DNA from: DATATV01 sp035551355
GTDB taxonomy: Bacteria > Actinomycetota > Actinomycetes > Mycobacteriales > Pseudonocardiaceae
DNA length: 26,551 nucleotides
NCBI GenBank assembly: GCA_035551355.1
Contig: DASZNF010000044.1
Coordinates: forward strand, 1-26,551
Direction: 5' to 3'
In this document: in pieces, positions 7,408 to 15,031 of the stretch
How positions within the stretch are numbered: position 1 is the stretch's first letter
How the letters are laid out: each line of letters opens with the position of its first letter
The notes under the pieces: generated by a model
The model's input: only the letters and a program-made list of their open reading frames with translations
Told to the model about the DNA's origin: nothing
Databases searched by the model: none
Made by a program: the position numbers and the translations under genes

Positions 7408-7464
7408 CGTCGATCAGGACCGGCTTCGTCGATCAGGACTGGCTTCGTCGGTCGGGACTGTTGC
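7408..7464. repeat. Imperfect 19-bp tandem repeat at the 3' end of the FadR-type gene
   Basis: A 19-bp unit beginning CGTCGATCAGGAC occurs at 7408-7426 and, with one substitution, at 7427-7445. A more diverged third copy covers about 7446-7464. The stop codon of the regulator lies in the repeat, so expansion or contraction would change its C-terminus. The array lies in the gap before the lipoprotein gene. Confidence 0.7.
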
Positions 7465-8251
7465 CAAGACCGACGTTCGCTCCCAGCCAGGAGGACAGTG
7501 CGCCGGTGAGCCCGGGGTCGGTCTCCCGCAGCCGCTTGGCTCCAGGGGAGGACTGGACCCGTTTGACCACCTTGGCGTGGTACTCGCGGATGAGCTGGAC
7601 GGCCGTGGGGCCGTCCCGCTGAGCGACGGCGTCCACGATGTCCATCCGCGCCCGGTTCAGCGATCGCGGGACCCGGCCCCACTCCTCGTTGGTTTCCCTG
7701 GTCAGTTCGACGGCGAGGCCGATCTGGATCTGGGTGATGAACCGGCACAGTGCGGCGAGCAGCGGGTTGTGCGAGATCGCGGAGAGGGTCACGAAGAAGT
7801 TCAGCAGTGCCGCGGCGGATGATTCCGCGTCGGCGATCTCCGCGGCCTGTTCGGCAGCGGCGCGCAGGCCGGCGATGTCCTCGTCGGACGCCCGGTCCAC
7901 CGCCAGTTCGACTGCGTAGGCGTTCAACGCTCCCAGCAGGCCGAACACGTCGGCCGCGGTCATCTTCTCGAACTGGACCACTGAGGCGATGGACATCGCG
8001 AGCAGTGTGTCGCCGCTCGCGGTGACCGTGGTCCGGCTGCCGTTACGGGTACTGAGCAGGCCCATCGCCGTCAACACCCGGACCGCCTCCCGGATGGTCG
8101 GCGCGCTGACGTCGTACTGGGCGGCCAACTCCCGCTCGGAGGGCAGCCGCGCGCCGTCCGGCAGCGCGCCGCTGAGAATCTGACCGCGCAGGTCCTCCAC
8201 GATCTGGTCGGCGACCCGGCCACGGTACAGCCGCGTTGACGGTTGCGACAT
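7433..8251 (-). CDS. FadR-type GntR-family transcriptional regulator (wHTH + FCD)
   Basis: The 272-aa regulator has a winged helix-turn-helix at about residues 10-78. It carries the GntR signature GARLPSERELAAQYDVSAPTIREAVRVLTA split over 34-63 and the wing at RNGSRTTV. The all-helical FCD ligand domain follows (about 95-235). In many FCD proteins a D-x3-H pair precedes the S-x-NP motif and binds metal. Here the equivalent stretch is LLNFFVTLSAISHNP, so that metal site seems altered. GAGGAG precedes ATG 8251. The gene diverges from the cupin operon, and the 167-bp gap carries two matching inverted operators, so it probably represses itself and that operon and releases DNA on binding an organic acid or related metabolite. 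The ligand is not known. Confidence 0.92.
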   Translation of the reverse strand: MSQPSTRLYRGRVADQIVEDLRGQILSGALPDGARLPSERELAAQYDVSAPTIREAVRVLTAMGLLSTRNGSRTTVTASGDTLLAMSIASVVQFEKMTAADVFGLLGALNAYAVELAVDRASDEDIAGLRAAAEQAAEIADAESSAAALLNFFVTLSAISHNPLLAALCRFITQIQIGLAVELTRETNEEWGRVPRSLNRARMDIVDAVAQRDGPTAVQLIREYHAKVVKRVQSSPGAKRLRETDPGLTGALSSWLGANVGLGNSPDRRSQS

Positions 8252-8278
8252 CGTTCTCTCCTCAGCAGATTCACGCCA

Positions 8279-8298
8279 ATCTTACCTACTTGGTACGT
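8279..8298 (-). promoter_or_regulatory. Operator and -10 of the FadR-type regulator gene
   Basis: ACCTACTTGGTACGT (8284-8298) is an imperfect dyad. On the minus strand it abuts a TAAGAT -10 (8284-8279), about 28 bp before the regulator ATG. No strong -35 is visible. The block TACCTACTTGGTA is the exact reverse complement of part of the site at 8367-8381, so one protein should bind both. Autorepression is inferred. Confidence 0.65.
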
Positions 8299-8357
8299 AG
8301 TGCCGAGTGGCTGGGCCAGGTAAGGCCATTTCTCAGCTCCTCTCGCTCGTCACCGCC

Positions 8358-8386
8358 TTGACCGCAACCTACCAAGTAGGTAGCGT
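8358..8386 (+). promoter_or_regulatory. Promoter and FadR-type operator of the cupin operon
   Basis: TTGACC (8358-8363) and TAGCGT (8381-8386), 17 bp apart, form a good sigma-70-like promoter. The perfect dyad ACCTACCAAGTAGGT (6-bp arms, 8367-8381) fills the spacer and touches the -10. This is a classical repression position. Transcription would start near 8393, about 26 bp before ATG 8419. Confidence 0.75.
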
Positions 8387-8418
8387 GCTTGGTACGACGA
8401 ACGCGCAGGAGGATCACG

Positions 8419-9288
8419 ATGAAGGTCGCACCATTCGACGAGAACGCTTTCCATCTGGACCACCCGAGGGGCACGGTGGCCTTCAACTACCTGCTGATGG
8501 GCGGGGAACCGGAATCCCTGGAGAACTACCGCTACATCCTGGGCCGCCAGGAAGCCGACTTCCGGATGCCACGACACCGGCACACTTTCGAGCAGATCCG
8601 GCTGCCCCTGGTGGGCGATATGAACCTGGGCGAGCAGGGCATCCTGCACGAGGGGGAGATCGGTTACTTCCCGGAGGGCCAGACCTACGGCCCGCAGGAC
8701 GACCCGCTCGGCGACCCGAAGCAGTTGCAGTTGGTGTTGCAGTTCGGCGGCGCGGCCGGCCTCGGCATGGGCGCCGGACGCGGTCGCGGACCGGACGCGC
8801 GGCGGGACGGGGCGGCGCCGCGGCGGGAGCGTCGCGAAATGAAATTCCCCCGGCCGCGCTACCAGAGCGTGCTCATCATGAACCCGGATCACTTCAACTG
8901 GCTGCCCACGGCCGAGGCGCCGGGCGTGGAACGCAAGCACTTCGGCTCGTTCACCGAGCGTGCGTTCTGGATCGAGTACGTCAAGATCGGCTCCGGCGCT
9001 GAGTGGACCTCCACCACCGACGCGGGCCGGCGACTGATCGTCGCCCTGTCCGGCACGGGCACCGTGTCCGGCACGAAGATCGGTCGGCTGGCCGCCCTGC
9101 AGGTCGAGGCGGGCGAGACGCTCCACGTCGACGCCACCGACGAGCTGGTGTTGTTCATCGTGGGCCTGCCGCCCGTGCGGTTGCCCGCCACCCCCTCGGA
9201 CCAGTTCGACATCGTCACCAGCGACGGCGGGATCGAGTTCGAGAACCCCCGCAAACGGCGGGAGGCGGCGGAGCAGGCCGCTGTCTGA
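8419..9288 (+). CDS. Bicupin-fold protein, first gene of the FadR-controlled operon
   Basis: The 289-aa protein has two cupin-like halves. In the first, MPRHRHTFEQ gives His53, His55 and Glu58, and GEIGYFPEG (79-87) matches the second cupin motif. However, the usual third His is Tyr90. The second half (about 175-252) has no HxH motif and probably binds no metal. A basic, Gly/Arg-rich linker (about 115-142) joins them. Cupins of this shape include dioxygenases, isomerases and sugar-binding proteins, so the reaction is uncertain. AGGAGG seven bases before ATG 8419 fixes the start and excludes an upstream ATG at 8389. It is transcribed divergently from the FadR-type gene from an operator-covered promoter. 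Confidence 0.8.
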   Translation: MKVAPFDENAFHLDHPRGTVAFNYLLMGGEPESLENYRYILGRQEADFRMPRHRHTFEQIRLPLVGDMNLGEQGILHEGEIGYFPEGQTYGPQDDPLGDPKQLQLVLQFGGAAGLGMGAGRGRGPDARRDGAAPRRERREMKFPRPRYQSVLIMNPDHFNWLPTAEAPGVERKHFGSFTERAFWIEYVKIGSGAEWTSTTDAGRRLIVALSGTGTVSGTKIGRLAALQVEAGETLHVDATDELVLFIVGLPPVRLPATPSDQFDIVTSDGGIEFENPRKRREAAEQAAV

Positions 9289-9393
9289 CCTCGGCCGGAC
9301 CCGCAGGAACGGTTCGCCCAACGAAAGTGGTGTGGCCAGAGTGAAACTCGCCGTCCGGCGGACCTACGCCGACCTGCCGATCGGAGGTCACCG

Positions 9394-9975
9394 GTGACCC
9401 AACCCCACCTGCAGATCGTCATCGGCAGCACCCGACCCGGCCGCCGGGGCGGCGCCGTGGCCCGGTGGTTCCACGACGTGGCCGTCCGGCACGACCGGTT
9501 CGACGTCGAGCTGATCGATCTGGTCGAGGTCGGCCTTCCCCTGCTGGACGAGCCCCAGCCGTCCGGCCGCGGGCCGTACACCCAGGGGCACACCCAACGG
9601 TGGAGCCGGACGATCAGCGCCGGCCAGGCCTACGTGTTCGTGGTGCCGGAGTACAACCACAGCTACAACGCGGCGACCAAGAACGCGCTGGACTACCTCA
9701 ACGAGGAATGGCGACACAAGCCGATCGCCTTCGTCGGCTACGGCGGCGCCGCGGCAGGCGCCCGCGCGGTCCAGGCACTCATTCCGGTGGTGGTGTCGCT
9801 GGGCATGAAACCACTCGCGCGGGCCGTGCACATCCCGCGAATCAGCCGCGCGGTGGCCGCCGACGGCACGCTGCGCACCGACGATCGGCTGGACACCGGT
9901 GCGTTGACCCTGCTGGACGAGTTGTTCCAGCTCGCCGGCGGACGCACCCCCGCCGAGCACCCGGCCGTGGTCTGA
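9394..9975 (+). CDS. NAD(P)H-dependent FMN reductase, flavodoxin-like fold
   Basis: The 193-aa protein has the FMN phosphate-binding loop GSTRPGRRG (about 10-18). It also has the signature PEYNHSYNAATKNALDYL, close to the PEYN-x-S-x(3)-KNA(I/L)D pattern of the NADPH-dependent FMN reductase family (azoreductase/ChrR-like), and the loop GYGGAAAGARAVQAL. Such enzymes reduce FMN or quinones and can feed reduced flavin to a partner monooxygenase. GGAGG precedes the GTG start. It lies 105 bp after the cupin gene, and its TGA shares a base with the ATG of the exporter (TGATG), which indicates coupling. Its partner in this locus is not evident. Confidence 0.88.
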   Translation: MTQPHLQIVIGSTRPGRRGGAVARWFHDVAVRHDRFDVELIDLVEVGLPLLDEPQPSGRGPYTQGHTQRWSRTISAGQAYVFVVPEYNHSYNAATKNALDYLNEEWRHKPIAFVGYGGAAAGARAVQALIPVVVSLGMKPLARAVHIPRISRAVAADGTLRTDDRLDTGALTLLDELFQLAGGRTPAEHPAVV

Positions 9976-11465
9976 TGCCCAGCCGGGTCCGCGCTGCCGT
10001 CAGCCAGCCGACCGCGGTGGCCGTCGTCTACGTGGCGGTGATGTTCCTGTCCACAATGGACTCGACCATCGTCAACGTCGCGCTGCCGACCATCGGGCGG
10101 ACCTTCGCCGTCCCGTCGACCGCGGTCGACTCGGTGTCCATCGCCTACCTGGTCAGCCTGGCGGTGTTCGTCCCGGCGTCCGGCTGGCTCGGCGACCGGT
10201 TCGGCGGCAAGCGGACCCTGCTCACCGCGATCGCGGTGTTCACCGTCTCCTCGGAACTGTGCGGCATCGCGTCGAGCCTCGGCGAACTGGTGCTGTTCCG
10301 CGTGCTGCAGGGCGCGGGCGGCGGCATGCTCACCTCGGTCGGCATGGCCATGCTGATGCGCGCCTTCCCGCCGGAGCAACGGGTCCGAGTGTCCGCGATG
10401 ATCACCCTGGCGACCGGGGTTTCCCCGACAGTCGGCCCGGTGCTCGGCGGACTGCTGGTCACCGACCTGTCCTGGCGCGCGGTGTTCTCGGTCAACGTGC
10501 CGATCGGCATCGCCGCCCTGGTGTTCGGCGCGCTGTTCCTGCGGCGCGACGACCAGCACCGGCCCGGCGAATTCGACACCGCCGGTTTCCTGCTCGCCGC
10601 ATCCGGGTTGGGCCTGGCGATGTACGGGGTGTCGGTGGGGCCACGGCACGGCTGGACCTCGCCCGAAGTGCTCGGCTGCGTGGTCACCGGGGCGGCGCTG
10701 CTGGTCGCGCTGGTGCTGCTGGAACTCCGTCGATCCGCGCCGATCATGGACGTCCGGTTGCTGGTGGACCGGTTGTTCGGCAACGCAAGCGCCATCATGG
10801 CGATCGAGTCGGTGACCTTCCTCGGCACGCTCTACACGGTGTCGCTGTACTTCCAGGACGGCCGCGGGCTCAGCGCGCTCGACTCCGGCCTGAGCACCTT
10901 CCCCGAAGCTCTCGGCGTGATGGCCGGTGCGCAGCTGGGCAGCCGGCTGCTGTACCGCAGGCTCGGTCCACGCCGGCACCTGATCGGCGGGATCGCCGGG
11001 ACCAGCCTGTTCATCGCGCTGCTCGGACTGCTCGGCACCGACTCGAACCTGTGGCTGGTGCGGATCGTGCTGGTCGGCATGGGCCTGTCCGTCGGGCAGG
11101 TCTTCGTGGCCAGCCAGGCCGTCGCGTTCGCCGACATCTCGCCCGCCGCGTCCGGGCGGGCGTCCACCTTGTTCAACGTTGGCCGCCGGCTCGGCGGCGC
11201 GGTCGGCGTCGCCGTGGCCACCACCGTGATCGTGCTGGCCGGCGCGTCGACCGGTGGCCAGATCGCGCCGTCCGCCTACCGCGTGGCCTTCTTCGTGGCC
11301 GCCGCGATCAATCTGCTCGGGCTGCTGTCCGCTCGGGCGGTGCGGACGGGCGACGCGCTGAACACCATTCCCCAGCTACGCCCGAAAAGGAAAGGAAACC
11401 AGCAGAATGTTGTCCTTGAACCAAGCCGCGGAGATCGTGGACGCGGCGCTGAGCACGGCGCGTGA
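9975..11465 (+). CDS. DHA2-type MFS exporter (14 TM), first of two
   Basis: The 496-aa transporter begins with a TM1 of the form VVYVAVMFLSTMDSTIVNVALP, the D-x-(T/S)-IVNVALP pattern of drug:H+ antiporters. Motif A is SGWLGDRFGGKRTLL (about 67-81), and the antiporter motif C region contains SPTVGPVLGGLL (about 147-158). The hydrophobic segments fit 14 TMs. The final ~25 residues are hydrophilic and run 59 bp into the next gene, an unusually long overlap; the TM domain ends before it. It probably exports a toxic substrate or intermediate of the pathway. A second DHA2 gene lies 0.5 kb downstream. Confidence 0.9.
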   Translation: MPSRVRAAVSQPTAVAVVYVAVMFLSTMDSTIVNVALPTIGRTFAVPSTAVDSVSIAYLVSLAVFVPASGWLGDRFGGKRTLLTAIAVFTVSSELCGIASSLGELVLFRVLQGAGGGMLTSVGMAMLMRAFPPEQRVRVSAMITLATGVSPTVGPVLGGLLVTDLSWRAVFSVNVPIGIAALVFGALFLRRDDQHRPGEFDTAGFLLAASGLGLAMYGVSVGPRHGWTSPEVLGCVVTGAALLVALVLLELRRSAPIMDVRLLVDRLFGNASAIMAIESVTFLGTLYTVSLYFQDGRGLSALDSGLSTFPEALGVMAGAQLGSRLLYRRLGPRRHLIGGIAGTSLFIALLGLLGTDSNLWLVRIVLVGMGLSVGQVFVASQAVAFADISPAASGRASTLFNVGRRLGGAVGVAVATTVIVLAGASTGGQIAPSAYRVAFFVAAAINLLGLLSARAVRTGDALNTIPQLRPKRKGNQQNVVLEPSRGDRGRGAEHGA

Positions 11466-11850
11466 ACTCGACCTGCGGCCATTGACCATCACCGTGCTCG
11501 ACCCCGGCGGTCACCCCATCGTTGTCAAGCGCGAGGACGGCGCAGGCATCCTGCGCCCGCAGATCGCGCATGCGAAGGCCTGGGGCTGTCTTGGCACCGG
11601 GCAGGGCGGCGCCACCGGAGCCCGGCACGCCACCCGCGACCCGGCGTTCTTCACCGCGCTGGCCGCCATTTCCGAGGGTCGCATCGCGTCCTCCCGGGGC
11701 GGCGTGCTGATCCGCGACGCGCAGGGCGCCCTGCTCGGCGCGATCGGGGTCAGCGGCGACCGGCCGGAGAACGACGAGACCGTTGCCATCGCCGGGGTGC
11801 AGAAGGCCGGCCTGGTCGCTGACGCGGGCGCGAGCCCGCGCGAGGGCTGA
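11407..11850 (+). CDS. GlcG/HbpS family protein (DUF336)
   Basis: The 147-aa protein shows the family features LSLNQAAEIVDAALSTAREL, PLTITVLDPGGHPIVVKRED, a central AKAW...TG segment, and the C-terminal GGVLIRDAQG...GAIGVSG. GlcG/HbpS proteins occur in many catabolic operons, and some bind haem or cobalamin. No signal peptide is present, so it is cytosolic. The start ATG 11407 follows AAGGAAA and lies inside the end of the exporter gene. It closes the first transcription unit, because a strong terminator follows. Its biochemical role here is unknown. Confidence 0.88.
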   Translation: MLSLNQAAEIVDAALSTARELDLRPLTITVLDPGGHPIVVKREDGAGILRPQIAHAKAWGCLGTGQGGATGARHATRDPAFFTALAAISEGRIASSRGGVLIRDAQGALLGAIGVSGDRPENDETVAIAGVQKAGLVADAGASPREG

Positions 11851-11861
11851 GCTGTCCGTGG

Positions 11862-11897
11862 GGTCGGCCGGCGAGGCGCCGGCCGACCATCCTTTTT
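11862..11897 (+). terminator. Rho-independent terminator
   Basis: GGTCGGCCGGC (11862-11872) and GCCGGCCGACC (11878-11888) form a perfect 11-bp stem with a 5-nt loop, followed by ATCCTTTTT. This is a textbook intrinsic terminator 11 bp after the GlcG-like stop. It splits the plus-strand locus into two units. Confidence 0.88.
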
Positions 11898-11967
11898 CGA
11901 CAGTCAACCGCGGCGTCGACTCGCCACGAATTCAATGTCGCATTCGATGTGAGAAATGTGGTGCCCC

Positions 11968-13467
11968 ATGACGAACATGGAGAACCCGGCCGAGGACCGT
12001 CCCCACGACTTCGCGTCCCGACGTTGGCCCGCTCTGCTGATCTGCCTCGTCGCCAGCTTCATGACCCTGCTCGACGTCAGCGTCGTCACCATCGCGCTGC
12101 CCTCGATGGAACGCAACCTGCACCTGAGCCCGGCCGAGATCACCTGGGCCGTCGCCGGATACGCGCTGGCCTTCGGCCTGACCCTGGTGCCGGCCGGCCG
12201 GCTGGGCGACGAGTACGGGCGCCGCAGGCTGTTCCTGGTCGGCCTGTCGCTGTTCGCGGTGACCGGGGTGATCTGCGGCGTCGCGCCCAACGCCGGGATC
12301 CTGATCGCCGGCCGACTGCTGCGCGGCGTCTCGGCCGGCATACTCGCCCCGCAGGTGATCGGCCTGATGCAGCAGATGTATCCGCGGCAGACGCGTGGCA
12401 GGGCGTTCGGTTACTACGGCGCGACCACCGGTATGTCCACCGCCGTCGGGCCGCTGCTCGGCGGGGTGGTGCTGCAGGTATTCGGCCCTGCCGTCGGCTG
12501 GCGGTGGGTGTTCTACCTGTCGATCCCCATCGTGTTGGTCGCGCTCGCCGTCGGCGTCAGGGTGCTGCCGGCCGACCACCGTGGCCACGCCCACCGGCTC
12601 GACCTGCTGGGAGTCCTGCTACTCGGGCTCGGGGTGCTGTTGATCATGCTGCCGATGCTGCAGGAGACGGGAGCCAGGGCGCAGCCGCAGTTCTGGCTGT
12701 TCGCCGTCGGCGCCGTTTTCCTGGTGCTGTTCGTGCGCTGGGAGCGGCGGCTCGCCGCGCGGGACGCCCGGCCGTTGGTGCACCTGAAGGTGCTGCGCAT
12801 CCGCAGCTACGCGGTGGGCACCACGATCGCCACCGCCTTCTACACCGGTTTCACCAGCATCTTCCTGGTGCTCACTCTGTTCCTGCAGCAGGGGCTGAAG
12901 TACTCGCCGCTACAGGCGGTGCTGACCACCCTGATCTTCACGATCGCCTCGGCCGGCGCGGCCGTGCTCAGTGGACGCCTCGTGCACCGGGTCGGTCGGC
13001 CGCTGGTGGTGCTGGGCACCGGGCTCGCCACGGTCGGGTTGATCGCGGTCGCGCTGGTCTCGCACGCCTCGACCAAGGCGGACGCGCCGCTGGTGCTCGC
13101 CATTCCGCTGCTGGTCGCCGGGGCGGGCTGCGGGCTGGTCATCTCCGCGAACCAGACGCTCACGCTCACCGACATCACCCGCGCCACGGCCGGGGTCGCC
13201 GCCGGCGTGTACGAGACCGGGGTGCGCATCGGCACCGCGTTGGGCACCGCGATCGTCAGCGCGCTGTTCTTCGGCACGCTGCTCAGCACGCACGGCGACT
13301 ACCACGCCGCGGTCGCCGCCGGCCTGATCAGCCCCGCGGTGCTGGTCGGCGTCGCCTTCCTGATCGGACTGGTGGACCTCGTCCGGCCGGTGCGCGTCAC
13401 GGCGGCGCCACGGGAAGCGGTGGACGCCGAGGTTGCCGGACAGACGCCGTCGACTCGATCCGGATGA
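11968..13467 (+). CDS. DHA2-type MFS exporter (14 TM), second of two
   Basis: This is a 499-aa transporter. TM1 includes LICLVASFMTLLDVSVV followed by TIALPSM. Motif A is AGRLGDEYGRRRLFL (about 76-90), and the antiporter motif is GMSTAVGPLLGG (about 154-165). It is clearly homologous to but not a recent copy of the exporter at 9975, so the locus carries two distinct pumps. No strong ribosome-binding site is present. ATG 11956 would add four residues but sits only one base after a GAGA, so ATG 11968 is preferred with moderate certainty. It is the first gene after the terminator at 11862-11897, so a promoter should lie in 11898-11960, although none was clear. Confidence 0.88.
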   Translation: MTNMENPAEDRPHDFASRRWPALLICLVASFMTLLDVSVVTIALPSMERNLHLSPAEITWAVAGYALAFGLTLVPAGRLGDEYGRRRLFLVGLSLFAVTGVICGVAPNAGILIAGRLLRGVSAGILAPQVIGLMQQMYPRQTRGRAFGYYGATTGMSTAVGPLLGGVVLQVFGPAVGWRWVFYLSIPIVLVALAVGVRVLPADHRGHAHRLDLLGVLLLGLGVLLIMLPMLQETGARAQPQFWLFAVGAVFLVLFVRWERRLAARDARPLVHLKVLRIRSYAVGTTIATAFYTGFTSIFLVLTLFLQQGLKYSPLQAVLTTLIFTIASAGAAVLSGRLVHRVGRPLVVLGTGLATVGLIAVALVSHASTKADAPLVLAIPLLVAGAGCGLVISANQTLTLTDITRATAGVAAGVYETGVRIGTALGTAIVSALFFGTLLSTHGDYHAAVAAGLISPAVLVGVAFLIGLVDLVRPVRVTAAPREAVDAEVAGQTPSTRSG

Positions 13468-13474
13468 CCTCGCG

Positions 13475-13506
13475 ATCGTCTCGCGAACACATCGTCTCGC
13501 GAACAC
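13475..13506. repeat. Exact 16-bp tandem duplication
   Basis: ATCGTCTCGCGAACAC occurs at 13475-13490 and again, without a change, at 13491-13506. Each copy contains the TCGCGA self-complementary core. The pair fills most of the 56-bp gap between the exporter stop and the aldehyde dehydrogenase start, just upstream of the GGAAGG ribosome-binding site. Confidence 0.85.
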
Positions 13507-13523
13507 CCGGAAGGCGGGATCCC

Positions 13524-15014
13524 ATGACAACCACCGCAGAGCCCCGAACGAACGCCGACTGGCTGAACGAGAGCCGCTGGCGGTCCCACATCTACCTGGA
13601 GGACTGGCGAACCGGCGCGGGCGGCAGCCGCGCCGTGGTCGAACCGGCGACCGGCGGCGAACTCGGCAGTCTCGGTCTTGCCGCGCCCGAGGACGTCACC
13701 GTGGCCTGCGCCCGTGCCGCGCTCGCCGGCCGGGCCTGGGCGGCGCTGCCCTACCCCGAGCGTGCGGCCGTGCTGCGCCGGGCCGGCGACCTGTGGGCCG
13801 AGCACGCGGCCGAGATCCGCGACTGGCTGGTCCGGGAGGCCGGCAGCGTCCCGGCCAAGGCCGAGATCGAACTGCGCAGCGCCGTCGAGGAGTGCTACGA
13901 AGCGGCCGCCCTCGCCTCCCATCCCACCGGCGAGGTGCTGCGGTCCGCGCAACCACGGCTGAGCTTTGCCCGGCGTCGCCCGGCCGGCGTGGTCGGGGTG
14001 ATCGCGCCGTTCAACTTTCCGCTGACGCTGTCCATCCGCTCCGTCGCGCCAGCGCTCGCCCTCGGCAACGCGGTGGTGCTGAAGCCGGACCCGCGCACCG
14101 GGGTCAGCGGTGGCGTGGCGCTGGCCCGGATCTTCGAAGAGGCCGGCCTGCCACCGGGGGTGTTGGCGGTGCTGCCCGGCGGCGTCGACGTCGGCGAGGC
14201 CATCATCACCGATCCTCGGGTACGGGTCGTGGCCTTCACCGGCTCGACCCGCGCCGGCCGCCGGGTCGGCGCGCTGGCCGCCGAGCACCTGACCCGGGTC
14301 CATCTCGAACTCGGCGGCAATTCCGCGCTGATCGTCATGGGCGACGTCGAGGTGGACAAGGCGGCCTCGATCGGCGCGTTCGGCTCCTTCCTGCACCAGG
14401 GCCAGATCTGCATGACCACCGGACGGCACCTGGTCGACGCCGCGATCGCCGAGGACTATGTCGCCGCCCTGGCCGCGCACGCCGACGCCCTCCCGGTGGG
14501 TGATCCGGCGACCGACCAGGTCGCGCTGGGGCCGGTCATCGACGCCGGGCAGCGCGACCGCATCCACCGCCTGGTCACCGAGACCGTCGAGCAGGGCGCG
14601 CGGCTGGCCGCCGGCGGCAGCTACGACCGGCTGTTCTACCGGCCCACCGTGCTGTCCCAGGTGCCCAGCAGCGCGCCGGCCTGGGCACAGGAGGTGTTCG
14701 GCCCGGTCGCACCGGTGATCGCCTACCACAGCGAGGACGAGGCCATCGCGCTGGCCGAGAACAGCGAATACGGTCTGTCGCTTGGCATTCTGTCCGGTGA
14801 CGGCCTGCGGGCGCTGGAGTTGGCCGAGCGCATCCCCTCCGGGGCGGTGCACGTCAACGACCAGACGGTGTCCGACGAGCCGGTCATCCCGTTCGGCGGT
14901 GTGGCAGCCTCGGGCAACGGCTCGCGGATGGGCGGTATCCAGGCCAATCTGGACGCCTACACCGAAACCCAGTGGGTCACCGCGCGGAGTGCCCTGCCCG
15001 ACTACCCGTTCTGA
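13524..15014 (+). CDS. Aldehyde dehydrogenase, benzaldehyde/vanillin-dehydrogenase-like
   Basis: The 496-aa NAD(P)+-dependent enzyme oxidises an aldehyde to its acid. The oxyanion Asn is Asn164 (APFNFPLTLS), the cofactor-binding loop is FTGSTRAG (238-245), and the general base is Glu262 (LELGGNSALIV). The catalytic thiol is Cys296 (HQGQICMTTGRH). The motifs PFNFPL, LELGGN and QGQICM resemble the XylC/vanillin dehydrogenase branch that acts on aromatic aldehydes, although the exact substrate is uncertain. GGAAGG precedes ATG 13524. It is followed 17 bp later by the ThDP enzyme, a pairing that suggests 2-oxoacid to aldehyde to acid. Confidence 0.92.
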   Translation: MTTTAEPRTNADWLNESRWRSHIYLEDWRTGAGGSRAVVEPATGGELGSLGLAAPEDVTVACARAALAGRAWAALPYPERAAVLRRAGDLWAEHAAEIRDWLVREAGSVPAKAEIELRSAVEECYEAAALASHPTGEVLRSAQPRLSFARRRPAGVVGVIAPFNFPLTLSIRSVAPALALGNAVVLKPDPRTGVSGGVALARIFEEAGLPPGVLAVLPGGVDVGEAIITDPRVRVVAFTGSTRAGRRVGALAAEHLTRVHLELGGNSALIVMGDVEVDKAASIGAFGSFLHQGQICMTTGRHLVDAAIAEDYVAALAAHADALPVGDPATDQVALGPVIDAGQRDRIHRLVTETVEQGARLAAGGSYDRLFYRPTVLSQVPSSAPAWAQEVFGPVAPVIAYHSEDEAIALAENSEYGLSLGILSGDGLRALELAERIPSGAVHVNDQTVSDEPVIPFGGVAASGNGSRMGGIQANLDAYTETQWVTARSALPDYPF

Positions 15015-15031
15015 CGCCGGGAAGGATGTCC

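Noticed and set aside
7408..7464. Possible CRISPR-like repeats
   Set aside because: The units are directly adjacent with no spacers, only two or three copies, and no cas genes are present.
9738..10979. 413-codon minus-strand frame opposite the FMN reductase and first exporter
   Set aside because: Rich in Arg, His, Gln and Asp with no motif or ribosome-binding site; it is antisense to two well-supported genes.
11949..15014. A single long open frame (1021 codons) spanning the second exporter and the aldehyde dehydrogenase
   Set aside because: The first half is the out-of-frame shadow of the exporter, Arg/Ala/Gly-rich without motifs. Only the part from 13524 encodes the ALDH. Long spurious frames are common at this GC content.
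15026..15031. ATG at 15026 as start of the ThDP gene
   Set aside because: It directly abuts the GGGAAGG ribosome-binding site, leaving no spacing; GTG 15032 has six bases.
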